Origin: Dendrocalamus latiflorus | Taxonomy: Eukaryota > Streptophyta > Magnoliopsida > Poales > Poaceae | Direction of reading: 5' to 3' | Assembly: GCA_017311315.1 (NCBI GenBank) | Contig: CM029671.1 | Coordinates: 372,446-436,445 of the forward strand | DNA length: 64,000 nt | Shown: positions 10,737 to 22,660 of the stretch, one piece after another | How positions within the stretch are numbered: the first letter of the stretch is position 1 | Layout: each line of letters opens with the position of its first letter | The notes under the pieces: model-generated | The model's database searches: none | Told to the model about the DNA's origin: nothing | The model's input: the letters and a program-made list of their open reading frames with translations, nothing else | Translations under genes and position numbers: made by a program

Positions 10737-11654
10737 CTAATCCTCTCCAAAGATGCGCTCCTCAGGGTCTTCTTCCGGGTCCTCTTCTGGATCCTCCTCC
10801 GGGTCTTCCTGGCGCTCTCTCACGTGGTGACGTGAACAGTCACACTCGGCCGAGACACGGTTACGACTGGAGGCAGTCGACCGAGAACGGGAAGGAGAAG
10901 GCTTGCGCTTCTTGAGAGTAATGACAGGTGGCGGACTGGGGCGTCGCACCTTCTTGCGTGCTGTCATCCTGATGCGGAGTCCCGAGAGTCGAGCTGGTGC
11001 CGGGTTGTTGGGGATGACAGCTGGTACTGGAGAAGACGGCGTGTAGTCAACTACGGGTGAAGACGGCGTGTAGTTAGCTGCGGCCCTGAGACGTCCCAGC
11101 TCAAACTCAGCTGCCTGGCTCTGGAGAAGCTGTGCGCGAAGTGTGTCCGAATGCTGGTAGCTGGAGGTGAGAAGCATCCTAAGTTGTCCAATCTCCTCCT
11201 GAGCTCTAGCATAAGTGACGGCCATTGCCTGGGTGAGCTGCACCTGATGTGACAGTCGAGGATCGTCAGCGGGAATATCAAAGGGATCTGGATACCTCTG
11301 TCCTGGGCGAGGGTTGATGAAGAAGCAAAAGGGGGACTGATGTACAGCATCTTTGTGCAGGTGGCACAACTCGTCAATGGCGAGGCGTGCTGCGTCCTGG
11401 ACAGCGTCGAAACAGCGGGACCGAGGGTGCTTGATGGGGTAGGTGTGGGACTTGAATTCCTCTTCCCGTGCATACAGGAATACCTCCATCGTCCAAGAGT
11501 CTCGATCCAGGATCCGCGTCTTCCGACCCCTGAAGATGGGCGGCTGACGGTACTCCAGACACTGCATCAGCTGCCGGAGAAGGCTAGCGAATGCTCCAGC
11601 ATCCTCTCCATGTGAGTAGTAGTCCCACGGGGCAGCGGAGGATGAACCAGCCAT
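10737..11654 (-). CDS. Accessory ORF upstream of gag (305 aa, function unknown)
   Basis: It lies between the tRNA primer site and gag, in element sense, with a real ATG in good context (GATGGC), and ends 266 bp before the gag ATG in a different frame. N-terminal ~150 residues look globular (Trp, Cys and His scattered, with FRGRKTR and SWTMEVF). Residues about 150-190 may form a short helix. A Pro/Ser stretch with two copies of YTPSSPV follows. Then comes a very basic segment (RKKVRR, LKKRKPSPSRSRS) resembling a nuclear-localisation or SR-type tail. It ends in four DPEE repeats. It is not gag, protease, RT, integrase or an envelope with a membrane anchor. I recall similar uncharacterised ORFs near grass gypsy elements but cannot verify it. 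Expression would need splicing, an internal start or reinitiation. Confidence 0.8.
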   Translation of the reverse strand: MAGSSSAAPWDYYSHGEDAGAFASLLRQLMQCLEYRQPPIFRGRKTRILDRDSWTMEVFLYAREEEFKSHTYPIKHPRSRCFDAVQDAARLAIDELCHLHKDAVHQSPFCFFINPRPGQRYPDPFDIPADDPRLSHQVQLTQAMAVTYARAQEEIGQLRMLLTSSYQHSDTLRAQLLQSQAAEFELGRLRAAANYTPSSPVVDYTPSSPVPAVIPNNPAPARLSGLRIRMTARKKVRRPSPPPVITLKKRKPSPSRSRSTASSRNRVSAECDCSRHHVRERQEDPEEDPEEDPEEDPEERIFGED

Positions 11655-11836
11655 CTACAAAGTTGAGCGAAAGAAAAGATTAGTAAAAGTTTTAACAAAT
11701 GGAGTTGGAGACAAGAACGAGATTCTAAGTAGGAGGAGAGTAGAAGCAAAGAAGCTTACACATTTTTAATATACTCTTTTTATAAATATAAGTCCTTATG
11801 GTTTGCCATTCCTAATCTAGGTCACGTCCTACAGTC

Positions 11837-11854
11837 AACCTGGCTCTGATACCA
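11837..11854 (-). other. Primer binding site, initiator tRNA-Met
   Basis: The minus strand reads TGGTATCAGAGCCAGGTT four bases inside the 5' LTR, complementary to the 3' end of plant initiator tRNA-Met. This fixes the element's orientation and which LTR is 5'. Confidence 0.95.
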
Positions 11855-12117
11855 TCTCTGTCGGGCCTCCGGATTATCAAACCCGGACCCTCTGTGTATT
11901 ACAGCACTAGTCCCAGATCAAAGCTAGTGCACACAGTCAAACAGAATGGAAAACATCACCATCAACGATTTATTACAATAAATAAGAGTACTGACCACCG
12001 GGTCTCATTATTACAAAGGAGGTTTAAGACCTCGCACACAAGAAATAGAGCGGAAGCAAATAAAACTCGAGGACGACCCATCAATTCGCCACAGGCAATT
12101 GACTGGGGAAGCGCGAC

Positions 12118-13514
12118 CTAGTCCTCCGGGAAGAATCCATCACAGCCACAAGCGAAGCAGTAGTCGTAGTCACCTTCTTGAGCTTCAACTTCCTCTGAGA
12201 TTTTATTTTTAAGTGTAGCATGTGAGTACATAAAGTACTCCGCAAGTCTTGGGAAAAATGCATAGATGCAAGGCTTAACAAAGGAAGGCCATATGGTTCT
12301 TTTGCACAAAGCAATATTTAAAATCTCCATTACTACTAATTATTTTCGAAGGCATCACTTTAATGAAGTAAATGTTTTAACAGAATTAACTTTCTAGTGA
12401 AGGTTCCAACTGCCAACACTAGCTAACCAAATTACCATTGGTCAAGTTTTAAACCGCGGGTTCCATCCACCCTCTCTGGCTCCAACCGCCAGGATTCCCT
12501 TCCGAGAGTTCCCTCCACCCTCGGAATACAAAACTTTTGATTTTAAATCAAAACCAGAAATCTACCATGTGAATGCATTCCTTGCCCGCCCTTGACCGTG
12601 GGCACGGCTATTCGAATAGTTTTACACTCTGCAGAGGTTGTACAACTTTACCCACAAGAGATAAATTATCTTAATAGTCAACATGCTTCCTTTGGCATGA
12701 GACCCAGATAAAATATCACAAAGCCTTTCACCTACTCCAGTATAGCTAGAGACCACCCGCTGAGGTTTCACCGCAGAAGGGTTAAATCCGCCCAATCTGA
12801 AGCCCCCTCTTGCGCCATATGAGTACAGTAACCCTGTCCCTCACTATGAGTAACCAGTACGCCCTGGCACTCAATACACCACTGGTGATATCTAAACTAC
12901 ACCTTTATAGGTTAGTTAGCTAGGTCGTACCCATATAGACTTGTGGTTGTACGGTTAATGCTCAGTTTGGACAAACACAAGCGTCGGTCCTTAATTGACT
13001 AGGGTGGAACATACACTTAACAAGTTCTCGTGCTTACTGCACCAACCCAAACAACCATCCACCCTAATCTAAACCAACTTTCACATTTTTATTTTATTTT
13101 AAAATCACAGTGACAACTCCAATTGCCACTTCACTTTCAAACACAAGGATTTACTAATAAATCATAATTTCCCATTTTCAAGATTTTCCAAAGTTATTAG
13201 ATAGCATGACTAAGCATTATCCTACCATACTAACATCAACAAGTAATTATAATACTCTCATTAATGAGACAAAGGAAATTCTATGGTGACAAGGGTACAT
13301 GACAATCAATTCCAATGGAGGGCATAACAAAGTTGGATTAACTACTACCTTAAGATTTGAATTATCATTTTATGTAAATAGCAATGCATAACATTTAAAA
13401 TAATTAAAACATTTCAAAATCATAGGTTCAAGATGATCAAAGGAGACTTGCCTTCTTGCAGGGTTTCTGGGTCTTCTTGGTGCTGTGAAGAGGGATCGTC
13501 GACAACGTTGGAAT
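12118..13514 (-). other. Possible spliced small ORF inside the 5' LTR
   Basis: Same two blocks as in the 3' LTR: block A 13514-13452 (63 nt) and block B 12194-12118 (77 nt, ending TAG), separated by 1257 bp with a GC-type donor (GCAAGT) and a CTCAG acceptor. This copy is downstream of the working promoter. If spliced, most of the LTR leader would be removed from the mRNA. Confidence 0.45.
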
Positions 13515-14566
13515 CTACGCGAGGAAAGACGAAGCAACAAAAGAAATAAATACAAAAGAAAATTCAAATAAAAACCAAAAATTCAACAGAGGCCATAATT
13601 GGGTAGATCTTGATTTTAGATGAATTTAGAAATTTGAATGGCTGGATTTGGAGTTAAAATGAGAAAGTTATGCTCATTTGAAAATCTCAGATTTGAATAA
13701 ATCGAGAAATTCGGAAATTTCTGACAGGTGGGACCCACTGGAGAATTAAATTTTAATCTTTTATTTTAATTCTGGGAGACTGACAGGTGGGGCCCACTGA
13801 ACAGTAACCACTGGCGGTCACTGACATGTGGGACCCACTGGACAGTGAGCCCAATGAGTCAACCTCTGACACGTGGGTCCCACTGGTCTTCGGGCCCACT
13901 TGTCAGAGTCCAGCACAGAGGGGTGGGACCCAGGCGGCAGTGGCAGCGCAGACCGGCGGCCTCTGACGGGTGGGGCCCGCTTGTCAGTCGCGAAAATTAA
14001 ACGAAAAACTCAACCCAGCGCGCGGAGCTGAGGGCTCGAACGCGCACCGGGGAGTTGAGAGAGAGCGCGGCTAACCAGATGGGCGGGGGAGGCTTTGCCT
14101 ACCCATATAGGGCAACCATACCTTTTGAGGTACCTGCCGGAGGGGAGGTCGGGGAAGATGGTCGGAGGCGACGGCGCCGGCGACGAGAGAGTGGCGGAGA
14201 GGTTCGGGCGGCGCGTGAAATGTAACCCTGGCGCGAAGGGGATCCGGTTGGAGGGGTCGGCGAGGCTCGGGGGTGATCGGAGGTGGCCGGCGATGAGGAG
14301 GCAGCGACGACGGATCGGGAGCTCCGACGCGACGGCGCTCCGGGGACGGGGAGGGGGGGCCGAGGGGTCGGGGAGGATCGCCCGGGCGTGAGGAAGCTCG
14401 GGGAGGCGACGACGGGCTCCGGGGACGACCGAGGCGGCGAGGAAAGCTCGCCGGAGTTGGGCGGAGCTCGAGGGGAGGAGTGGCACGGTGATCGGGCTCT
14501 AGAGGGCTCGGGAGCTGCGGTGGAGTGCGCTGGGATGCGGTGCGGGAGAAGGCGAAGCCGATGGGG

Positions 14567-14575
14567 CATTTATAG
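14567..14575 (-). promoter_or_regulatory. TATA box of the 5' LTR promoter
   Basis: The minus strand reads CTATAAATG, flanked by C-rich sequence, upstream of all coding sequence. It is the best candidate Pol II promoter for the intact element. Confidence 0.68.
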
Positions 14576-15516
14576 GGGCTGAGGGGGAGCAGGGGCGAGG
14601 CAATTGCTCGCCGGGGTGGTCGGCCGGAAAAAGGAAGGGGAGGCGAGGGAAAGGAAAGAGGGGAGGCGGAGAAGGAAGGGAAGCACGGGATTAAAGGGAT
14701 TCGGTCGCGGCGGCGCTCGGGGTTTCCAAAACCGGAGGGGGCCGAGGAAGGAAGGAAGGGATCCTCGGGGGAATCGGTCGCCGGCGCAAGAAAGGAAAGG
14801 GGAGGAGAGAAAGGAAGGCGTCTCCGCGGGGGAGACGACGGCTCTGACGTGCGGGGCCGGGGTGGCAGCGGGAGCGGAGGCGCGTGACACTGACGGGCGG
14901 GGCCCGCGGGTCAGAGAGATGAGGGAGCGGGGTGTGGATGGCAGCCGCGTGGCCCGAGGGCGGATCGGGCGGCGGGGACGAGTTAAGTGGGAGGGAACGG
15001 TGGATCGATGCCGGGCGCGGGGACGCGGCTCATCCGAGCCGTCCACGCGTCGGGCGCGGAGGAGGGGAAGGCGGGGGTCGCTGACGGGCCTGGCCCGCTT
15101 GGCGGCGAGAGAGAGAGGAGGGAACGGCATGGATTGGCCGAGCGGCGACGTGGGCGGCCCTGGGCCGTCCACGCGTCGGCCGGAGGAAAAGGGAGGTTTT
15201 TATTTTTCAGAATTTGATTTCTAATTTCAGAAAAGGCTAGAAAATTATTTAGGCCTCAGAAAAAAATGAAAATACCTCCAAAAATTCCAGAAAAATTCAC
15301 AGAAGCTCCTGGACATATTTTGGACTAAATAAAATTATTTCCAACTACTGTTGATATTTAATTTTCATATTTTGAATTACTTTTTAAGCTCTAAAAATAG
15401 TTTTTAAATTCCAGAAAATCCAAAAAGGCAAATAAAAGCCAAGTAAAATCCAATTACCTTAAAATAATTTATTTGAATTTAAATTTTTCAAAAAGCCAAA
15501 TTTTTGGGATGTGACA

Positions 15517-17419
15517 CATGCCAAAATGTGCTAGGGCGCATATTTAGTCCATTCGTGGTCTTAGGCTCCCAGCTTCAGTTCGTGGCACGAATTCATCCGC
15601 ATGGAGTTTATAGTTGCCGTGGGAGCCCGTTGTGGAGGAACGAATTACACCAACTTGGACGGATTCGAAAGGCATGACGAAATATGCTAGGGTGTATATG
15701 AAGTCCATTCGGGGTGTTAGCCACTTAGTTTTATTTCGCGGCACGATTTCACCCGCATGGAGTTTATCGTACCTATCAGAACCCGTTGTGGAGTAAAGTT
15801 TCACACCAACTTGGACGAGTATGAAATGCACGCTGAAATGTGCTGGGGCACATATGAAGTCTGTTCGAAGTGTTTGGCACTCAGCTTCATTTCGTGCCAC
15901 GATATCGTGCACGTGGAGTTTATTGTAACCCGTCTTGGAGTAATGTTTAACACCGACTCGGACGGATTCAAAAAGCATGGCGAAATGAGCTAGTGTGCAT
16001 GTCAAGTTCCTTCGGGGCGTTTGGCACTAAGTTTCATTCCGTGCCTTCTCTACGTACGCTTGGAGTTACCTGCCGGGACACGTGGCGGAAACATTCACAC
16101 CAACTCAGACGGCTTCAAAATGCATGAAGAAATTTCCTCGGGTGCGTGTGAAGCCTATTCGCGGTGTTTGGCACTCAATTTCAACTCGTGGCACAATTCC
16201 ATTCGCATTGAGTTTATAGTTGTCGTCAGAAACCGTTGTGGAGGAAAGTATCACACCAACTCGAACGAATTCAAAATGCGTGAAGAAATGTGCTTGGGTG
16301 TATATGAAGTCCGTTCAGGGTGTTTTGCACTCAGTTTCGTTTTGTGCCATGAATTCATCCACATAGAGTTTATTGTACCCATTAAAACCCGTTGTGCAGG
16401 AACGTTTCATACCAACTCGGACGGATTCGAAAGGCATGCCATGACGTTCTAGGGCGCATATGAAATCTATTCGAGGTGTGACTCACTTAGTTTCGTTTTG
16501 TGGCACAACTTCGTCCGCATGGAGTATATTGTACCCGTCAGAACCCATTGCAGAGCAACGTTTCACACCGACTCGGATGGATTCATAAATAATGGCGAAG
16601 TGTGCTCGAGCACATATGAAGTCATTTCGTGCCATGAATTCGTTCATGTGGAGTTTATTGTTCCTGTCAGAACTTGATCTGCTGTAAAGTTTCACACCGG
16701 CTCCGACAACTCGAAATGCGTGTGGAAAAGTGCTAGGGCACATATGAACTCCAGTGATAGATAGTGCTTGCCACACATTTCCATTTCATAACGTTATTTC
16801 GCGCATTGTACCCATCCTGCAGGAAAGTTTCACACCGACTCGGACGAGTTCAAAATGCGTGGCGACATGAGCTAGGGTGCATGTGAAGTCCCGTCGAGGT
16901 TTTTGGAACTCGGTTTCATTTTTGTACCTCGATAACGCACGCTTTGAGTTTACAGTTCCAACGAAACCCGTTGCGGAGAAAATATTCAGACCGATTCGGA
17001 TGAATTCGAAAGCCATGCCAAAGCGTGCTCGGGCGCATATGAAGTACATTCGGGGTGTTAGCCACTCAGTTTCATTTCGTGGCACAATTCCGTCTGCAAC
17101 AACTTGGATGGATTCGGAATACGTGCCGAAATCTGCTATGGTACATATGAAGTCCATTTGGAATGTTTGCCACGCAGTTTCATTTCATGCCACGATTTCT
17201 TGCACAGAGTTATTGTACCCGTCTAAGAGGAAAGTTCCACACCTACTCGGACGGATTCAAAATAAATGGTGAAATGAGGTAGGGTGTATACAAAGTGCCT
17301 TCGTGGTGTAAGGCAATCAATTTCATTTCGTCCCTGCACAACGCACGCTTGGAGTTATGGTACCTATCGGAACCAGTTGCGGTCGGAACTTTCACACTGA
17401 TTTCGATAGATTCCAACGG
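15517..17419 (+). repeat. HOR unit 1 (1903 bp)
   Basis: Full-length unit immediately right of the insertion. It shares variants with the left block, such as AATTCCATTCGC in the third monomer, where the three rightmost units have AATTTCATTCGC. Confidence 0.9.
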
Positions 17420-20400
17420 CATGCCAAAATGTGCTAGGGCGCATATTTAGTCCATTCGTGGTCTTAGGCTCCCAGCTTCAGTTCGTGGCACGAATTCATC
17501 CGCATGGAGTTTATAGTTGCCGTGGGAGCCCGTTGTGGAGAACGTATTACACCAACTTGGACGGATTCGAAAGGCATGACGAAATATGCTAGGGTGTATA
17601 TGAAGTCCATTCGGGGTGTTAGCCACCTAGTTTTATTTCGCGGCACGATTTCACCCGCATGGAGTTTATCGTACCTATCAGAACCCGTTGTGGAGTAAAG
17701 TTTCACACCAACTTGGACGAGTATGAAATGCACGCTGAAATGTGCTGGGGCACATATGAAGTCTGTTCGAAGTGTTTGGCACTCAGCTTCATTTCGTGCC
17801 ACGATATCGTGCACGTGGAGTTTATTGTAACCCGTCTTGGAGTAATGTTTAACACCGACTCGGACGGATTCAAAAAGCATGGCGAAATGAGCTAGTGTGC
17901 ATGTCAAGTTCCTTCGGGGCGTTTGGCACTAAGTTTCATTCCGTGCCTTCTCTACGTACGCTTGGAGTTACCTGCCGGGACACGTGGCGGAAACATTCAC
18001 ACCAACTCAGACGGCTTCAAAATGCATGAAGAAATTTCCTCGGGTGCGTGTGAAGCCTATTCGCTGTGTTTGGCACTCAATTTCAACTCGTGGCACAATT
18101 CCATTCGCATTGAGTTTATAGTTGTCGTCAGAAACCGTTGTGGAGGAAAGTATCACACCAACTCGAACGAATTCAAAATGCGTGAAGAAATGTGCTTGGG
18201 TGTATATGAAGTCCGTTCAGGGTGTTTTGCACTCAGTTTCGTTTTGTGCCATGAATTCGTCCACATAGAGTTTATTGTACCCATTAAAACCCGTTGTGCA
18301 GGAACGTTTCATACCAACTCGGACGGATTCGAAAGGCATGCCATGACGTTCTAGGGCGCATATGAAATCTATTCGAGGTGTGACTCACTTAGTTTCGTTT
18401 TGTGGCACAACTTCGTCCGCATGGAGTATATTGTACCCGTGAGAACCCATTGCAGAGCAACGTTTCACACCGACTCGGATGGATTCATAAATAATGGCGA
18501 AGTGTGCTCGAGCACATATGAAGTCATTTCGTGCCATGAATTCGTTCATGTGGAGTTTATTGTTCCTGTCAGAACTTGTTCTGCTGTAAAGTTTCACACC
18601 GGCTCCGACAACTCGAAATGCGTGTGGAAAAGTGCTAAGGCACATATGAACTCCAGTGATAGATAGAGCTTGCCACACATTTCCATTTCATAACGTTATT
18701 TCGCGCATTGTACCCATCCTGCAGGAAAGTTTCACACCGACTCGGACGGGTTCAAAATGCGTGGCGACATGAGCTAGGGTGCATGTGAAGTCCCGTCGAG
18801 GTTTTTGGAACTCGGTTTCATTTTTGTACCTCGATAACGCACGCTTTGAGTTTACTGTTCCAACGAAACCCGTTGCGGAGAAAATATTCAGACCGATTCA
18901 GATGAATTCGAAAGCCATGCCAAAACGTGCTCGGGCGCATATGAAGTACATTCGGGGTGTTAGCCACTCAGTTTCATTTCGTGGCACAATTCCGTCTGCA
19001 ACAACTTGGACGGATTCGGAATTGCTAGGGTGTATATGAAGTCCATTCGGGGTGTTAGCCACCTAGTTTTATTTCGCGGCACGATTTCACCCGCATGGAG
19101 TTTATCGTACCTATCAGAACCCGTTGTGGAGTAAAGTTTCACACCAACTTGGACGAGTATGAAATGCACGCTGAAATGTGCTGGGGCACATATGAAGTCT
19201 GTTCGAAGTGTTTGGCACTCAGCTTCATTTCGTGCCACGATATCGTGCACGTGGAGTTTATTGTAACCCGTCTTGGAGTAATGTTTAACACCGACTCGGA
19301 CGGATTCAAAAAGCATGGCGAAATGAGCTAGTGTGCATGTCAAGTTCCTTCGGGGCGTTTGGCACTAAGTTTCATTCCGTGCCTTCTATACGTACGCTTG
19401 GAGTTACCTGCCGGGACACGTGGCGGAAACATTCACACCAACTCAGACGGCTTCAAAATGCATGAAGAAATTTCCTCGGGTGCGTGTGAAGCCTATTCGC
19501 GGTGTTTGGCACTCCATTTCAACTCGTGGCACAATTCCATTCGCATTGAGTTTATAGTTGTCGTCAGAAACCGTTGTGGAGGAAAGTATCACACCAACTC
19601 GAATGAATTCAAAATGCGTGAAGAAATGTGCTTGGGTGTATATGAAGTCCGTTCAGGGTGTTTTGCACTCAGTTTCGTTTTGTGCCATGAATTCGTCCAC
19701 ATAGAGTTTATTGTACCCATTAAAACCCGTTGTGCAGGAACGTTTCATACCAACTCGGACGGATTCGAAAGGCATGCCATGACGTTCTAGGGCGCATATG
19801 AAATCTATTCGAGGTGTGACTCACTTAGTTTCGTTTTGTGGCACAACTTCGTCCGCATGGAGTATATTGTACCCGTCAGAACCCATTGCAGAGCAACGTT
19901 TCACACCGACTCGGATGGATTCATAAATAATGGCGAAGTGTGCTCGAGCACATATGAAGTCATTTCGTGCCATGAATTCGTTCATGTGGAGTTTATTGTT
20001 CCTGTCAGAACTTGTTCTGCTGTAAAGTTTCACACCGGCTCCGACAACTCGAAATGCGTGTGGAAAAGTGCTAGGGCACATATGAACTCCAGTGATAGAT
20101 AGAGCTTGCCACACATTTCCATTTCATAACGTTATTTCGCGCATTGTACCCATCCTGCAGGAAAGTTTCACACCGACTCGGACGGGTTCAAAATGCGTGG
20201 CGACATGAGCTAGGGTGCATGTGAAGTCCCGTCGAGGTTTTTGGAACTCGGTTTCATTTTTGTACCTCGATAACGCACGCTTGGAGTTTACAGTTCCAAC
20301 GAAACCCGTTGCGGAGAAAATATTCAGACCGATTCGGATGAATTCGAAAGCCATGCCAAAACGTGCTCGGGCGCATATGAAGTACATTCGGGGTGTTAGC

Positions 20401-20757
20401 CACTCAGTTTCATTTCGTGGCACAATTCCGTCTGCAACAACATGGACGGATTCGGAATACGTGCCGGAATCTGCTATGGTACATATGAAGTCCATTTGGA
20501 ATGTTTGCCACGCAGTTTCATTTCATGCCACGATTTCTTGCACAGAGTTATTGTACCCGTCTAAGAGGAAAGTTCCACACCTACTCGGACGGATTCAAAC
20601 TAAATGGTGAAATGAGGTAGGGTGTATACAAAGTGCCTTCGTGGTGTAAGGCAATCAATTTCATTTCGTCCCTGCACAACGCACGCTTGGAGTTATGGTA
20701 CCTATCGGAACCCGTTGCGGTCGGAACTTTCACACTGACTTCGATAGATTCCAACGG
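17420..20757 (+). repeat. HOR units 2 and 3 fused by a 467-bp deletion
   Basis: 3338 bp instead of 3806. Near 19022 the sequence jumps from GGATTCGGAAT of one unit to TGCTAGGGTG of the next, removing about three monomers including the unit boundary. Confidence 0.88.
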
Positions 20758-22660
20758 CATGCCAAAATGTGCTAGGGCGCATATTTAGTCCATTCGTGGT
20801 CTTAGGCTCCCAGCTTCAGTTCGTGGCACGAATTCACCCGCATGGAGTTTATAGTTGCCGTGGGAGCCCGTTGTGGAGGAACGTATTACACCAACTTGGA
20901 CGGATTCGAAAGGCATGACGAAATATGCTAGGGTGTATATGAAGTCCATTCGGGGTGTTAGCCACCTAGTTTTATTTCGCGGCACGATTTCACCCGCATG
21001 GAGTTTATCGTACCTATCAGAACCCGTTGTGGAGTAAAGTTTCACACCAACTTGGACGAGTATGAAATGCACGCTGAAATGTGCTGGGGCACATATGAAG
21101 TCTGTTCGAAGTGTTTGGCACTCAGCTTCATTTCGTGCCACGACATCGTGCACGTGGAGTTTATTGTAACCCGTCTTGGAGGAATGTTTAACACCGACTC
21201 GGACGGATTCAAAAAGCATGGCGAAATGAGCTAGTGTGCATGTCAAGTTCCTTCGGGGCGTTTGGCACTAAGTTTCATTCCGTGCCTTCTCTACGTACGC
21301 TTGGAGTTACCTGCCGGGACACGTGGCGGAAACATTCACACCAACTCAGACGGCTTCAAAATGCATGAAGAAATTTCCTCGGGTGCGTGTGAAGCCTATT
21401 CGCGGTGTTTGGCACTCAATTTCAACTCGTGGCACAATTTCATTCGCATTGAGTTTATAGTTGTCGTCAGAAACCGTTGTGGAGGAAAGTATCACACCAA
21501 CTCGAACGAATTCAAAATGCGTGAAGAAATGTGCTTGGGTGTATATGAAGTCCGTTCAGGGTGTTTTGCACTCAGTTTCGTTTTGTGCCATGAATTCGTC
21601 CACATAGAGTTTATTGTACCCATTAAAACCCGTTGTGCAGGAACGTTTCATACCAACTCGGACGGATTCGAAAGGCATGCCATGACGTTCTAGGGCGCAT
21701 ATGAAATCTATTCGAGGTGTGACGCACTTAGTTTCGTTTTGTGGCACAACTTCGTCCGCATGGAGTATATTGTACCCGTCAGAACCCATTGCAGAGCAAC
21801 GTTTCACACCGACTCGGATGGATTCATAAATAATGGCGAAGTGTGCTCGAGCACATATGAAGTCATTTCGTGCCATGAATTCGTTCATGTGGAGTTTATT
21901 GTTCCTGTCAGAACTTGTTCTGCTGTAAAGTTTCACACCGGCTCCGACAACTCGAAATGCGTGTGGAAAAGTGCTAGGGCACATATGAACTCCAGTGATA
22001 GATAGAGCTTGCCACACATTTCCATTTCATAACGTTATTTCGCGCATTGTACCCATCCTGCAGGAAAGTTTCACACCGACTCGGACGGGTTCAAAATGCG
22101 TGGCGACATGAGCTAGGGTGCATGTGAAGTCCCGTCGAGGTTTTTGGAACTCGGTTTCATTTTTGTACCTCGATAACGCACGCTTGGAGTTTACAGTTCC
22201 AACGAAACCCGTTGCGGAGAAAATATTCAGACCGATTCGGATGAATTCGAAAGCCATGCCAAAACGTGCTCGGGCGCATATGAAGTACATTCGGGGTGTT
22301 AGCCACTCAGTTTCATTTCGTGGCACAATTCCGTCTGCAACAACATGGACGGATTCGGAATACGTGCCGGAATCTGCTATGGTACATATGAAGTCCATTT
22401 GGAATGTTTGCCACGCAGTTTCATTTCATGCCACGATTTCTTGCACAGAGTTATTGTACCCGTCTAAGAGGAAAGTTCCACACCTACTCGGACGGATTCA
22501 AACTAAATGGTGAAATGAGGTAGGGTGTATACAAAGTGCCTTCGTGGTGTAAGGCAATCAATTTCATTTCGTCCCTGCACAACGCACGCTTGGAGTTATG
22601 GTACCTATCGGAACCCGTTGCGGTCGGAACTTTCACACTGACTTCGATAGATTCCAACGG
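20758..22660 (+). repeat. HOR unit 4 (1903 bp)
   Basis: Essentially identical to unit 5. Both carry shared private variants such as AATTTCATTCGC, GTCTTGGAGGAATG and GTGACGCACTTAG. Confidence 0.9.

Larger units (their letters stand above)
1513..15516 (-). mobile_element. Complete Tekay/Del-type Ty3/gypsy chromovirus
   Basis: A 14,004-bp element inserted in satellite DNA and read on the minus strand. It has TG...CA ends, 5-bp TSDs, two long LTRs (4470 and 3658 bp), an initiator-Met primer site, a polypurine tract, one gag-pol frame and an extra upstream frame. Domain order (gag, protease, RT, RNase H, integrase, chromodomain-like tail) makes it a Ty3/gypsy chromovirus. The very long LTRs and conserved tail suggest the Tekay/Del clade, but the clade name is from memory. 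By eye the LTRs differ at about six bases over 3.66 kb plus one A-run indel. At the commonly used grass rate of 1.3e-8 per site per year that is under 0.1 million years. Structurally it appears autonomous. Confidence 0.94.
11859..15516 (-). repeat. 5' LTR of the chromovirus (3658 bp)
   Basis: TGTCGG...GTGACA with no internal duplication, so this is the ancestral LTR length. It drives transcription leftwards; the leader between the TATA motif and gag is about 4 kb and carries the possible spliced small ORF and the 305-codon frame. The GC-rich portion (about 13960-15190) has overlapping spurious frames on both strands. Confidence 0.95.
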
